From the NCBI GenBank assembly GCA_051025295.1, contig JBMGJV010000021.1: DNA of 64,000 nucleotides. One strand, written 5' to 3'. Both the position numbers and the translations under genes were made by a program. Source of the DNA: KBS-83 sp051025295 (GTDB lineage: Bacteria; Acidobacteriota; Terriglobia; Terriglobales; Acidobacteriaceae). This document shows positions 35,131-42,312 of the stretch, in pieces. Positions within the stretch are counted from its first letter, which is position 1, and each line of letters begins with the position of its first letter. The notes beneath the pieces are model-generated. The model did not search any database. It had not been told where the DNA came from and was given only the letters and a program-made list of their open reading frames with translations.

Positions 35131-36474
35131 ATGTTCCATCGCTCTCTTCGCCTTGCACTGCTGCTTCCATTGCTGCTCCCCATTGCGGCGCGCGCTCAGG
35201 ATCCGGCTCACGCCAAAGAGTTCCGCATGCCCGAGGCGGGCAAGGGGCCGGGTGGGGAGCCGCGCATCGCGTTCCTTGCTCACCGCCTCGGCACCGATCA
35301 CTCGGAAGGCATCTCCATGCTGGACATGAATGGAGACGGCTTCGTCGATCTGCTCAGCGGCGCCTACTGGTACGAGAATCCCGGCGCGAACGGTGGCGAG
35401 TGGAAGCGTCACCAGTTCCGCACCGTCGGCCTCCACAATGAGTTCATCAACGACTGCGGCGAGTGGATCGTCGACGTCGATCACGACGGCCTGCCTGACC
35501 TCGTGACCACCGGTTGGATCGCCAACGGTCTCTGGTGGTATCGCAACCCCGGCACCAAGGCCACCGCTGCCGGTCAGATGTGGATAGCCGAAAAGATCAC
35601 CGACAGCTTCGACACTGAAGGCGGCGCCTTCTTCGACATCAACGGCGATGGCAAGCCTGACCTCGCCCTCGCGCACTACAACCGCGCCGGCGTGCTCTGG
35701 ATCGACTTCAGCGGAGCCAAGCCGCGCGTCCATCACCTCGGCAGCATGGAGCAGGACGGCCACGGCATCGGCGTCGCGGACATCAACGGCGACGGCAAAG
35801 CCGATGTGCTCACCCCGCACGGCTGGTTCGAACAGGTCGACGCGAACAACGATCAGTGGAAGTGGCATAGCGACTGGACGCTCGGTGACCCCGGCTTCCC
35901 GATCCTCGGCTACGACGTCAACCACGACGGCAAACTCGACCTCATCTACGGCCAGGGTCACGGATACGGCCTCTACTGGCTTGAGCAGGCAGGCACTCCG
36001 TCGGATCCCAAGTGGGTCCGTCACGCCATCGACGAATCGTTCTCGCAGTCGCACGCCCTGGCATTGATCGATGTCGATGGCGATGGACAGGTCGAACTCG
36101 TCACCGGCAAGCGCTACCGCGGCCACTCCGGCGCAGACCCCGGCTCCTACGATCCCGTCGTCGTCTACGCGTATAAGTTCCCGGCCAAGGATCAGTTTAC
36201 GTCCGGGTCCGGCGATCCGCTCTTCACCCGATTCGCTCTCTCCGTCAACGGCACTGCCTCCGCTGGAACGCAGTTTGTCTCTGCAGACTTCGATCACGAC
36301 GGCGACATCGACATCGCGAGCGCTGGCAAGCTCGGCGTCCACGTCCTCGAAAACCTGAAGATCGAAAAGGTCCCCAAGCAGGTCCGCGAAGACATGCAGC
36401 CCATCGAGCGCAAGTGGCCCTTCCCCGGCGAAGGTAAAGAAGTCCCGCAGGAAGACGGCCCCGACCCCAAGTAA
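35131..36474 (+). CDS. Exported FG-GAP/VCBS repeat protein
   Basis: This 447-residue protein has a signal peptide (ending LLPIAARAQ) and a series of FG-GAP/VCBS-type beta-propeller repeats, each with a calcium-loop-like motif: LDMNGDGFVDLLSG, VDHDGLPDLVT, FDINGDGKPDLALA, ADINGDGKADVLT, VNHDGKLDLIYG, DVDGDGQVELVTG and FDHDGDIDIASA. The fold is a seven-bladed integrin-like propeller. It follows the Tat oxidoreductase gene by 34 bases with AGGAG upstream. A periplasmic or surface role in carbohydrate handling is likely from context. The C-terminal tail is acidic and lacks an anchor. Confidence 0.88.
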   Translation: MFHRSLRLALLLPLLLPIAARAQDPAHAKEFRMPEAGKGPGGEPRIAFLAHRLGTDHSEGISMLDMNGDGFVDLLSGAYWYENPGANGGEWKRHQFRTVGLHNEFINDCGEWIVDVDHDGLPDLVTTGWIANGLWWYRNPGTKATAAGQMWIAEKITDSFDTEGGAFFDINGDGKPDLALAHYNRAGVLWIDFSGAKPRVHHLGSMEQDGHGIGVADINGDGKADVLTPHGWFEQVDANNDQWKWHSDWTLGDPGFPILGYDVNHDGKLDLIYGQGHGYGLYWLEQAGTPSDPKWVRHAIDESFSQSHALALIDVDGDGQVELVTGKRYRGHSGADPGSYDPVVVYAYKFPAKDQFTSGSGDPLFTRFALSVNGTASAGTQFVSADFDHDGDIDIASAGKLGVHVLENLKIEKVPKQVREDMQPIERKWPFPGEGKEVPQEDGPDPK

Positions 36475-36496
36475 TCGTCGCAGCTACATAGAAGCC

Positions 36497-36553
36497 AGGC
36501 GGCAGCCGCGTTCTCTTGCTCAGAGAAAAGCGCGTCTGCCGCCTCTTCTTTTT
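36497..36553 (+). terminator. Intrinsic terminator after the FG-GAP gene
   Basis: AGGCGGCAG (36497-36505) pairs with CTGCCGCCT (36536-36544), with an inner TTCTCT/AGAGAA stem, and is followed by CTTCTTTTT ending near 36553. It closes the Gfo/Idh/MocA-FG-GAP unit. Confidence 0.75.
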
Positions 36554-36722
36554 ATGCGGCGTTCTTAACATTGCCTCCGCGGTCCTCGTTTCCACACGCA
36601 TCCAAGGCATGCACCCCGCCCAACCCAGCAAGCCCGCAACGCCCATCTATCCTGCTCTCCCGTCGCATCCCACCAGTGTGGGCGGCGACTGCGCGCTCGC
36701 GTGACATCTTCAGGAGAGAGAC

Positions 36723-37514
36723 ATGGCAAACAATCTCGCCGTCGTAACCGGAGCCTCGAGCGGCATCGGCTACTCACTTGCCAGAGACCTGGCAAAGCGC
36801 GGCTACGATCTGGTCGTCTGTTCCGCAGGACAGCGCCTGCAGGGTGCAGCGCAAACATTCGAAGGCCTCGGCACAGAAGTCATCGAGGTCCAGGCCGACT
36901 TGGCCACACGTCAGGGCGTGGACGAGCTCTGGTCGAGGCTGCAGCAAACCGGCCGGCCCGTGGACGTGGCCTGCCTCAACGCCGGCATCGGTGTCGGCGG
37001 CCTTTTCGCGGAAACCAGTCTCGATCAGGAACTCAACATGATCGAGCTGAACTGTGCCGGAACCGTGCAGCTCGCCAAGCACCTGGTGCCTACCATGGTC
37101 GCCCGTGGCGAGGGACGTCTCCTCTTCACCGCGTCCATCGCGGGTGAAATGGTAGCGCCCCGTGAGGCGGTCTACGCCGCCACCAAGGCATTCGTGCTCT
37201 CCTTTGCGCACAGTCTGCGCTACGAATTGCGCGACACCGGCGTCACAGTCACGGCCCTCCAACCCGGACCCACCGACACCGACTTCTTCCACCGCGCTGG
37301 CATGGACAACACCGAGGTCGGTCAGAAGGGCAAGACCGAGAGCGAGCCCGATGACGTCGCGCGTCAGGGCCTGGATGCGCTCTTCGCTGGCCGCGATCAC
37401 GTCTACAGCGCGTCCATGAAGACCAAGGTAGAAGGCATGATGGCCAACGCGGTCCCAGGTGCCGTCAAGGGAGCCATGCACGAGAAGATGGCCAAGCCGA
37501 CCAACCAGGGCTGA
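36723..37514 (+). CDS. Short-chain dehydrogenase/reductase
   Basis: This 263-residue protein is a classical SDR. The cofactor motif is AVVTGASSGIGYSLA, the NAG motif is LNAGIGVGGLF, Ser is in LLFTASIAGEM, and the catalytic YxxxK is YAATKAFVLSF. An NAD(P)-dependent alcohol/ketone reaction is expected with unknown substrate. CAGGAGAGAG precedes the ATG. It begins a run of three same-strand genes with SRPBCC and zinc alcohol dehydrogenase products, a cassette also seen in other bacteria and often linked to stress response; that link is recall, not visible here. Confidence 0.9.
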   Translation: MANNLAVVTGASSGIGYSLARDLAKRGYDLVVCSAGQRLQGAAQTFEGLGTEVIEVQADLATRQGVDELWSRLQQTGRPVDVACLNAGIGVGGLFAETSLDQELNMIELNCAGTVQLAKHLVPTMVARGEGRLLFTASIAGEMVAPREAVYAATKAFVLSFAHSLRYELRDTGVTVTALQPGPTDTDFFHRAGMDNTEVGQKGKTESEPDDVARQGLDALFAGRDHVYSASMKTKVEGMMANAVPGAVKGAMHEKMAKPTNQG

Positions 37515-37531
37515 TCACGAAAAGCATTCAT

Positions 37532-37568
37532 GCAGGGCGCGTGCACATCGAAGGTGCGCGCGTCCTGC
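37532..37568 (+). other. 15-bp hairpin between SDR and SRPBCC genes
   Basis: GCAGGGCGCGTGCAC (37532-37546) pairs with GTGCGCGCGTCCTGC (37554-37568) with two G-U pairs and loop ATCGAAG. No T-run follows. It may halt or stabilise the transcript between the two genes. Confidence 0.45.
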
Positions 37569-37609
37569 CATGCAGGCCAGCACCGCTCACCAAATCATGG
37601 AGAGATGAA

Positions 37610-38257
37610 ATGACCGATCCGTTGCAGGAGAAGCCACAGGCAGAGCCGCTACCGCGCTTCGGCGCAGTCAGCACATTTCAGGACGGCCGCTACATGCCGC
37701 CGCCATCGGACAGCGATGGCAAGCAATGGGTCCGCACCAGCGCGCTCATTCAGCGCAACCCGCAGGACCTCTACGCCATGTGGCACGACATCGAGCAAGC
37801 CCCGCAATGGCAGGAGCAGATCGAGCGCGTCGTCCGCACCGGCGATAAGACCACGCACTGGGTCATGCGCACCGACAAGGCCACCATCGAGTGGGACGCC
37901 GAGATCATGGCAGACGAGCCGGGCAAACGCATCGCCTGGCGCTCCATCGGCGGCGACACGCAGGAGGCGGGCGAGGTCGTCTTCGAGCCGGCGCCGGGTG
38001 GCCGCGGCACCTTCGTCACCCTCCTGCAGGAGTTCGGCATGAGCAAACTCGCCAGCGCAACAGAGACGCTCACCAGCCGCAACCCCAAGCAGGCCGTCGT
38101 CGAAAACCTGCGTCACTTCAAAGCGCTCGCCGAGGCAGGCGAGATCCCGCGCAACGAAGGCCAGCCGCATGGGCCGCGCGGCGTTATCGGCAAAATGAAA
38201 GAGTCGCTCTACGCCGAAACCGTCAAGACCCCGCCCAATCAGCGCCGTGCCAGCTAA
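37610..38257 (+). CDS. SRPBCC family protein (polyketide cyclase/coenzyme Q-binding-like)
   Basis: This 215-residue protein has one SRPBCC domain at about residues 45-175 (YAMWHDIEQAPQWQEQIERV; EWDAEIMADEPGKRIAWRS; GRGTFVTLLQEF), the helix-grip fold that binds hydrophobic ligands. It lacks signal and membrane segments. The ATG at 37610 follows GGAGAG and gives a normal N-terminus; an in-frame upstream extension overlaps the hairpin and is unlikely. It sits between an SDR and a zinc-dependent dehydrogenase. The ligand is unknown. Confidence 0.85.
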   Translation: MTDPLQEKPQAEPLPRFGAVSTFQDGRYMPPPSDSDGKQWVRTSALIQRNPQDLYAMWHDIEQAPQWQEQIERVVRTGDKTTHWVMRTDKATIEWDAEIMADEPGKRIAWRSIGGDTQEAGEVVFEPAPGGRGTFVTLLQEFGMSKLASATETLTSRNPKQAVVENLRHFKALAEAGEIPRNEGQPHGPRGVIGKMKESLYAETVKTPPNQRRAS

Positions 38258-38323
38258 ACGATCCCGCGCGGGTTACAGAACGAACCAGCCGCTCCGCTCA
38301 TGCGGATGCGAAGGAGAGAAGCA

Positions 38324-39517
38324 ATGAAAGCAGTCTGCTGGATGGGCAAGAGCAAGATCGAGACACTCCAGGTGCCAGACCCGGAGCTCCTGAATCCGCG
38401 CGATGCCATCATCCGCGTCACGCGCACCGCCATCTGTGGGTCCGACCTGCATCTCTACGACGGCTTCATCCCCACCATGGAGGCCGGCGACATCCTCGGC
38501 CATGAATTCATGGGCGTCGTCGAGGAAGTCGGCAGCGCAGTTACAAATCTCAAGCGCGGCGATCGCGTCGTCGTCCCCTTCACCATCGCGTGCGGCAACT
38601 GCTTCTTCTGCAAAAAACAGCTCTGGTCCGCCTGCGATAACTCCAACCCCAACGCCCACCTCATGGAGAAGGCCTACGGCTACTCCGGCTCAGGACTCTT
38701 CGGCTACTCGCACATGATGGGTGGCTACGCCGGCGGACAGGCCCAGTACGCGCGCGTGCCCTATGCCGACGTCGGCCCACTCAAGATCGAATCCGATCTG
38801 CCCGACGACAAGGTCCTCTTCCTCACCGACATCTTCCCGACCGGCTACATGGCTGCCGAGCACGCGCAGATCGAGCCCGGCGACACTGTCGCCGTGTGGG
38901 GCTGCGGACCCGTAGGGCAGTTCGCCATCGCCAGCGCCTTCATGCTCGGCGCAGCGCGCGTCATCGCCATCGATCGCTTGCCGGAGCGGCTCGAGCTCGC
39001 GCGCTCCCTCGGCGCGCTCACCATCGACTACAGCGAAGACGACGTCAGCGTCCTCACCGCGCTCAAAGACCTCACCGGCAACACTGGCCCGGACTCGTGC
39101 ATCGACGCCGTCGGCCTCGAAGCACACTCGAACGACCTGCAGGGTGTCTACGACGTCGTCAAGAATGCGCTGCTGCTCGAAACCGATCGCCCCAGCGTGC
39201 TCCGTCAGGCCATCCAGGCCGTGCGCAAAGGCGGCACGCTTTCCATCCCCGGCGTCTACGGCGGACTGCTGGACAAGGTGCCCTTCGGCGCAGCCTTCGG
39301 CAAAGGCATCACCATGAAGATGGGCCAGACCAACATGCATCGCTACATGAAGCCGCTGCTCGAGCGTATTGAACAGGGCCAGATCGACCCTAGCTACATC
39401 ATCTCTCACCGCATCACGCTCGATGAGGCGCCAAAGATGTACGAGATCTGGCGCGATAAGAAAGAGCGTGTCACCAAGATCGTGATCGACCCCTGGGCAG
39501 AAGGCAAAGCCGCATAA
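38324..39517 (+). CDS. Zinc-dependent alcohol dehydrogenase
   Basis: This 397-residue protein is a medium-chain zinc alcohol dehydrogenase of the formaldehyde-dehydrogenase-like group. The catalytic zinc site shows TAICGSDLHLYDG and GHEFMGVVEEVG; the structural zinc Cys set is CGNCFFCKKQLWSAC; the Rossmann motif is VAVWGCGPVGQFAIAS, with IDAVGLEAHS after it. It oxidises alcohols or aldehydes with NAD(P). The ATG at 38324 follows AAGGAGAG; an upstream ATG in frame lacks one. It ends at a perfect-palindrome terminator shared with the converging SDR gene. Confidence 0.92.
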   Translation: MKAVCWMGKSKIETLQVPDPELLNPRDAIIRVTRTAICGSDLHLYDGFIPTMEAGDILGHEFMGVVEEVGSAVTNLKRGDRVVVPFTIACGNCFFCKKQLWSACDNSNPNAHLMEKAYGYSGSGLFGYSHMMGGYAGGQAQYARVPYADVGPLKIESDLPDDKVLFLTDIFPTGYMAAEHAQIEPGDTVAVWGCGPVGQFAIASAFMLGAARVIAIDRLPERLELARSLGALTIDYSEDDVSVLTALKDLTGNTGPDSCIDAVGLEAHSNDLQGVYDVVKNALLLETDRPSVLRQAIQAVRKGGTLSIPGVYGGLLDKVPFGAAFGKGITMKMGQTNMHRYMKPLLERIEQGQIDPSYIISHRITLDEAPKMYEIWRDKKERVTKIVIDPWAEGKAA

Positions 39518-39535
39518 CTCGTAACGCCAGCAATA

Positions 39536-39567
39536 ACAGAAGGGCTGCCCGCGGGCAGCCCTTCTGT
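39536..39567. terminator. Bidirectional terminator, 32-bp perfect palindrome
   Basis: ACAGAAGGGCTGCCC (39536-39550) and GGGCAGCCCTTCTGT (39553-39567) are exact complements around GC. It lies between converging genes. There is no T-run beyond CTTCTGTCGTTC, but the stem is very strong. Confidence 0.7.
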
Positions 39568-39587
39568 CGTTCCTATTCGCACATGCG

Positions 39588-40673
39588 TCAGTGCTGATTC
39601 CACTGCGCGGCATCCTTCTGCGTCAGGCTCTTGATTACGCTTGAGGTCGGTGCCTGCGTATCCTTCCCCCGCACAAATGCGTCTGGCTTCTTTGCAGGCG
39701 ACGGCAGCACGCGATTTACCAGGCCCAGCAGCGTATCCATCAGCTCCGGCGCATTCTGTCCAACGAGCGCCACGGCCGAAGCTAGCGGAGAAATCAGCAG
39801 CTCACTCCGCCGCTGCGCCGTCGCCTCCACAATGCTCTGCGCCGCACTCTTCGCCGAGACTGCAAAGTAGGGAAGCGACGCACCCAGCGCAAACCATGCA
39901 TACTCGCGTGAGCGCTTGCCGCCCACCATCGCATGCAGGTGCGAGCCCGTCCGCATCAGCCACGGGCACACTGTCAACACATGAACGCCGTCCGCGCGCA
40001 GCTCCGCATTCAATCCGCGCGACAACCCCACCATCGCAAACTTGCTCGCCGTGTACGGCAGCAGGTGCGGCACCGCGACCAGCCCGCCGATCGACGCAAT
40101 ATTCACAATCGTGCCCGCGCGTCGTGCGCGCATCCGCGGCAGCACAGCAAGTGTTGTATTCAGCGCGCCGTAGTAATTCGTATTCATCGACTGGTGATAG
40201 CTCTCGAGCGGCTGATTGCTCACCGGTGCCACCGTGATAATCCCGGCATTGTTCACCAGGATGTCGATATCCCCCAGCTCTCTTGCGGCCGCTTCCAGCG
40301 CTGCCGCCACCGCCGCCGGATCCGTCACATCGCACACCACGGAAAACACCGCGCGCTTCTGCGTCCAGGAGATGCCCCTCTGCAGCTTCTTCTCCGCCTT
40401 GTCCAGCTGCTCACGATCGCGCGCCGCAATCGCCACGCGGCAGCCCGCGCGCAGAAACTCCTCCGCCATCGCCAGCCCCAGCCCGCGTGACCCGCCGGTG
40501 ATGAACACCACCTTGCCCGCCAGCGGCGCCTCGCGCCGCTTGTGCAGCGTGCTGAAGTACAGCCCCGAGCCGGCTGCGATGCCCAGTCCGATCAGGGGAA
40601 CAAGATTGCGGCGAAGCATCTGCGCCGCCGTGCTGCCGGACTGCGCTTTGGGTCGTTGGCTCGTAGGCGTCAT
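39588..40673 (-). CDS. Membrane-anchored short-chain dehydrogenase
   Basis: This 361-residue SDR has an N-terminal hydrophobic anchor (LVPLIGLGIAAGSGLYFS, about residues 26-43), then the cofactor motif VVFITGGSRGLGLAMAEEF, CDVTDPAAVAAALEAAA, ILVNNAGIITVAP, Ser in IVNIASIGGL and the YxxxK in YTASKFAMVGLSRGL. A long C-terminal extension of about 110 residues follows, with a further hydrophobic helix. It resembles membrane-bound SDRs of lipid metabolism; the substrate is unknown. GAGGAAG precedes the ATG. It is divergent from the histidine operon. Confidence 0.88.
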   Translation of the reverse strand: MTPTSQRPKAQSGSTAAQMLRRNLVPLIGLGIAAGSGLYFSTLHKRREAPLAGKVVFITGGSRGLGLAMAEEFLRAGCRVAIAARDREQLDKAEKKLQRGISWTQKRAVFSVVCDVTDPAAVAAALEAAARELGDIDILVNNAGIITVAPVSNQPLESYHQSMNTNYYGALNTTLAVLPRMRARRAGTIVNIASIGGLVAVPHLLPYTASKFAMVGLSRGLNAELRADGVHVLTVCPWLMRTGSHLHAMVGGKRSREYAWFALGASLPYFAVSAKSAAQSIVEATAQRRSELLISPLASAVALVGQNAPELMDTLLGLVNRVLPSPAKKPDAFVRGKDTQAPTSSVIKSLTQKDAAQWNQH

Positions 40674-40820
40674 GCGGCTTCCTCGGTCCTGATGGGCTGA
40701 ATAGCTTTCGCTAAATGAGTGGATGAAGAGCAGGTGAAAAATCGAAGGAGCAGCGCAACACTCCTAGCGAGTGAGAGTAAGCCGCCTACAGCGAAGTTGT
40801 CTCGCAGCCATCGCGCTGGG

Positions 40821-40849
40821 TTGACAGGATGGGGGCAAGCCGATAGCGT
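40821..40849 (+). promoter_or_regulatory. Predicted promoter of the histidine operon
   Basis: A consensus -35 TTGACA (40821-40826) is followed after 17 bases by TAGCGT (40844-40849), a weak -10. Transcription would start near 40856, just before the GGAG that serves the leader peptide. The 150 bases between this and the divergent SDR gene hold nothing else that I can identify. Confidence 0.65.
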
Positions 40850-40871
40850 TTTCCTACGGAGTCCTGCACGC

Positions 40872-40949
40872 ATGAACGCAACACGCCATCATCGCCCCCA
40901 TCACCATCATCGCGCGGCGGGCGTGTCGGCGGACTCTTCGGAAGCATAA
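40872..40949 (+). CDS. hisL: Histidine operon leader peptide
   Basis: This 25-codon reading frame starts MNATRHHRPHHHHRAAG and ends at TAA (40947-40949). Six histidine codons fall within eight codons (40887-40910: CAT CAT CGC CCC CAT CAC CAT CAT). GGAG lies ten bases before the ATG. In proteobacteria such peptides sense charged tRNA-His: ribosomes stall at His codons when histidine is short. Here it is followed by competing hairpins and hisI, as expected for a leader. The peptide itself needs no function. Coding is inferred from the His cluster, position and start and stop; too short to judge by codon use alone. Confidence 0.85.
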   Translation: MNATRHHRPHHHHRAAGVSADSSEA

Positions 40950-41010
40950 GCAACACCCGAATCCAGGTCCCACGCAGCCCGCCAGTGCATCGCACGGCGG
41001 GCTTTCTTCT
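40893..41010 (+). promoter_or_regulatory. his attenuator: antiterminator and terminator hairpins
   Basis: Four pairing segments are visible. Segment 1 CGCCC (40893-40897, among the His codons) pairs with segment 2's GGGCG (40919-40923). Segment 2 GGCGGGC (40916-40922) pairs perfectly with segment 3 GCCCGCC (40977-40983), with four further pairs beyond a bulged A. Segment 3 pairs instead with segment 4 GGCGGGC (40996-41002), plus GTGC/GCAC (40985-40988, 40992-40995), followed by TTTCTTCT. Stalling at the first His codons (40887-40892) would cover segment 1 and free 2 for 3, blocking the terminator; a ribosome reaching the stop would cover 2 and let 3:4 form. The switch logic is inference; the complementarity is directly visible. 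Confidence 0.82.
40976..41010 (+). terminator. Attenuator terminator before hisI
   Basis: A stem GCCCGCC/GGCGGGC (40977-40983 with 40996-41002), extended by GTGC/GCAC past a bulged A, is followed by TTTCTTCT. It sits 26 bases before the hisI start, downstream of the leader peptide, so it would stop transcription before the structural genes. Confidence 0.8.
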
Positions 41011-41035
41011 GCAACCTTCACTCTGAGAGGGCAAT

Positions 41036-41401
41036 GTGAGCAGCAGCACCCAGGCAACGCAACAGACCATCGATTTCGAAAAAATGGACGGCCTCGTTCC
41101 CGCCATCGTGCAGGACGCCGCCACCCGCGAAGTGCTGATGGTTGGCTTCTGCAACCAGGAGAGCTACCGCAGCACGCTCGAGAGCGGCTTCGTCACATTC
41201 TGGAGCCGCACGCGCAAAACTCTGTGGCGCAAAGGCGAGACCAGCGGCAACCGCCTCCGCATCGTGAAAGCCTCCACCGACTGCGATCAGGACACGCTGC
41301 TGTTTGAAGTCGTCGTCGAAGGCGATGGCCTCGTCTGCCACGAGGGCACCATCAGCTGCTTCACGCGTCCCGTCGCCGTTCCCGGCCAGGTGAGCGCATG
41401 A
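41036..41401 (+). CDS. hisI: Phosphoribosyl-AMP cyclohydrolase
   Basis: This 121-residue enzyme opens the purine ring of phosphoribosyl-AMP (third step of histidine synthesis). It shows VLMVGFCNQESYRSTLESG, FWSRTRKTLWRKGETSGN, the metal-binding STDCDQDTLLFEV and CHEGTISCF with the zinc Cys residues. It is HisI only: there is no fused HisE pyrophosphohydrolase domain. GTG start after GAGAGGG; the stop overlaps hisG by four bases (ATGA). As first gene behind the attenuator it is directly under its control. Confidence 0.95.
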   Translation: MSSSTQATQQTIDFEKMDGLVPAIVQDAATREVLMVGFCNQESYRSTLESGFVTFWSRTRKTLWRKGETSGNRLRIVKASTDCDQDTLLFEVVVEGDGLVCHEGTISCFTRPVAVPGQVSA

Positions 41402-42267
41402 AGCTGAAGCTCGGTATCCCCAAGGGCAGCCTGCAGGACGCCACCATCGCACTGTTCGAGCGCGCCGGCTGGCGCATCTACGCGAACGGCCGCTCCTACT
41501 TCCCGCAGATCGACGATGCCGAAATCGAGTGCATGCTCATCCGCGCGCAGGAGATGGCACGCTATGTCGAGAAGGGCGTGCTCGACGCCGGCCTCACCGG
41601 CATCGACTGGGTCGTCGAGAGCGCACTCGACGTTGAAAGCATCACCAGCCTCACCTACGCCAAGCAGAGCCGCAGCAAAGTTCGCTGGGTGCTCGCCGTG
41701 CCAGAAGACTCCCCCTTCAAACGCGCCGAAGATCTCGAAGGCAAGACCATCGCCACCGAACTCGTCGAGGTATCGAAGCGATACTTCGCGCAGAAGGGCG
41801 TCAACGTTCGCGTCGAGTTCAGTTGGGGCGCGACGGAAGTCAAGCCGCCCACGCTCGCCGACGCGATCGTTGAGGTCACCGAGACCGGCAGCTCTCTCCG
41901 CGCCAACCGCCTGCGCATCATCGACACGGTGATGGAGAGCGAGACGCACCTCATCGCGAATCGCACCGCCATGCAGGATGCATGGAAACGCGAGAAGGTC
42001 AGCAACATCGCGCTCATGCTGCGCGGCGCCATCGAAGCGCAGGGCCGCGTTGGCCTCATGTTGAATGCGCCGCGCCAGAGCCTCGACGCCGTCCTCAACG
42101 TGCTGCCCGCGCTCAATTCGCCGACCGTCTCCTCATTGCATGACCCCGCATGGGTCGCCGTCAACACCATCCTCGAGGAAGGTGTCGTGCGCGATGTCCT
42201 GCCGCGCCTCAAGGCCGCCGGCGCCACCGGCATCGTCGAATACCCACTCAATAAAATCGTCATCTAG
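41398..42267 (+). CDS. hisG: ATP phosphoribosyltransferase, long form
   Basis: This 289-residue enzyme makes the first committed step, joining ATP and PRPP. It begins KLGIPKGSLQDATIALFERAG, has the PRPP-loop ELVEVSKRYFAQKG to GATEVKPPTLADAIVEVTETGSSL and continues with a C-terminal regulatory ACT-like domain (about 215-289). The length marks it as the long HisG class, which is inhibited by histidine itself and needs no HisZ, consistent with no hisZ here. ATGA overlap with hisI. A 45-base gap separates it from hisD. Confidence 0.95.
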   Translation: MKLKLGIPKGSLQDATIALFERAGWRIYANGRSYFPQIDDAEIECMLIRAQEMARYVEKGVLDAGLTGIDWVVESALDVESITSLTYAKQSRSKVRWVLAVPEDSPFKRAEDLEGKTIATELVEVSKRYFAQKGVNVRVEFSWGATEVKPPTLADAIVEVTETGSSLRANRLRIIDTVMESETHLIANRTAMQDAWKREKVSNIALMLRGAIEAQGRVGLMLNAPRQSLDAVLNVLPALNSPTVSSLHDPAWVAVNTILEEGVVRDVLPRLKAAGATGIVEYPLNKIVI

Positions 42268-42312
42268 TTGGTCGTTTTGTCTTCGTTGTTTCTAGTCTTG
42301 AGGAGGTGCTGC

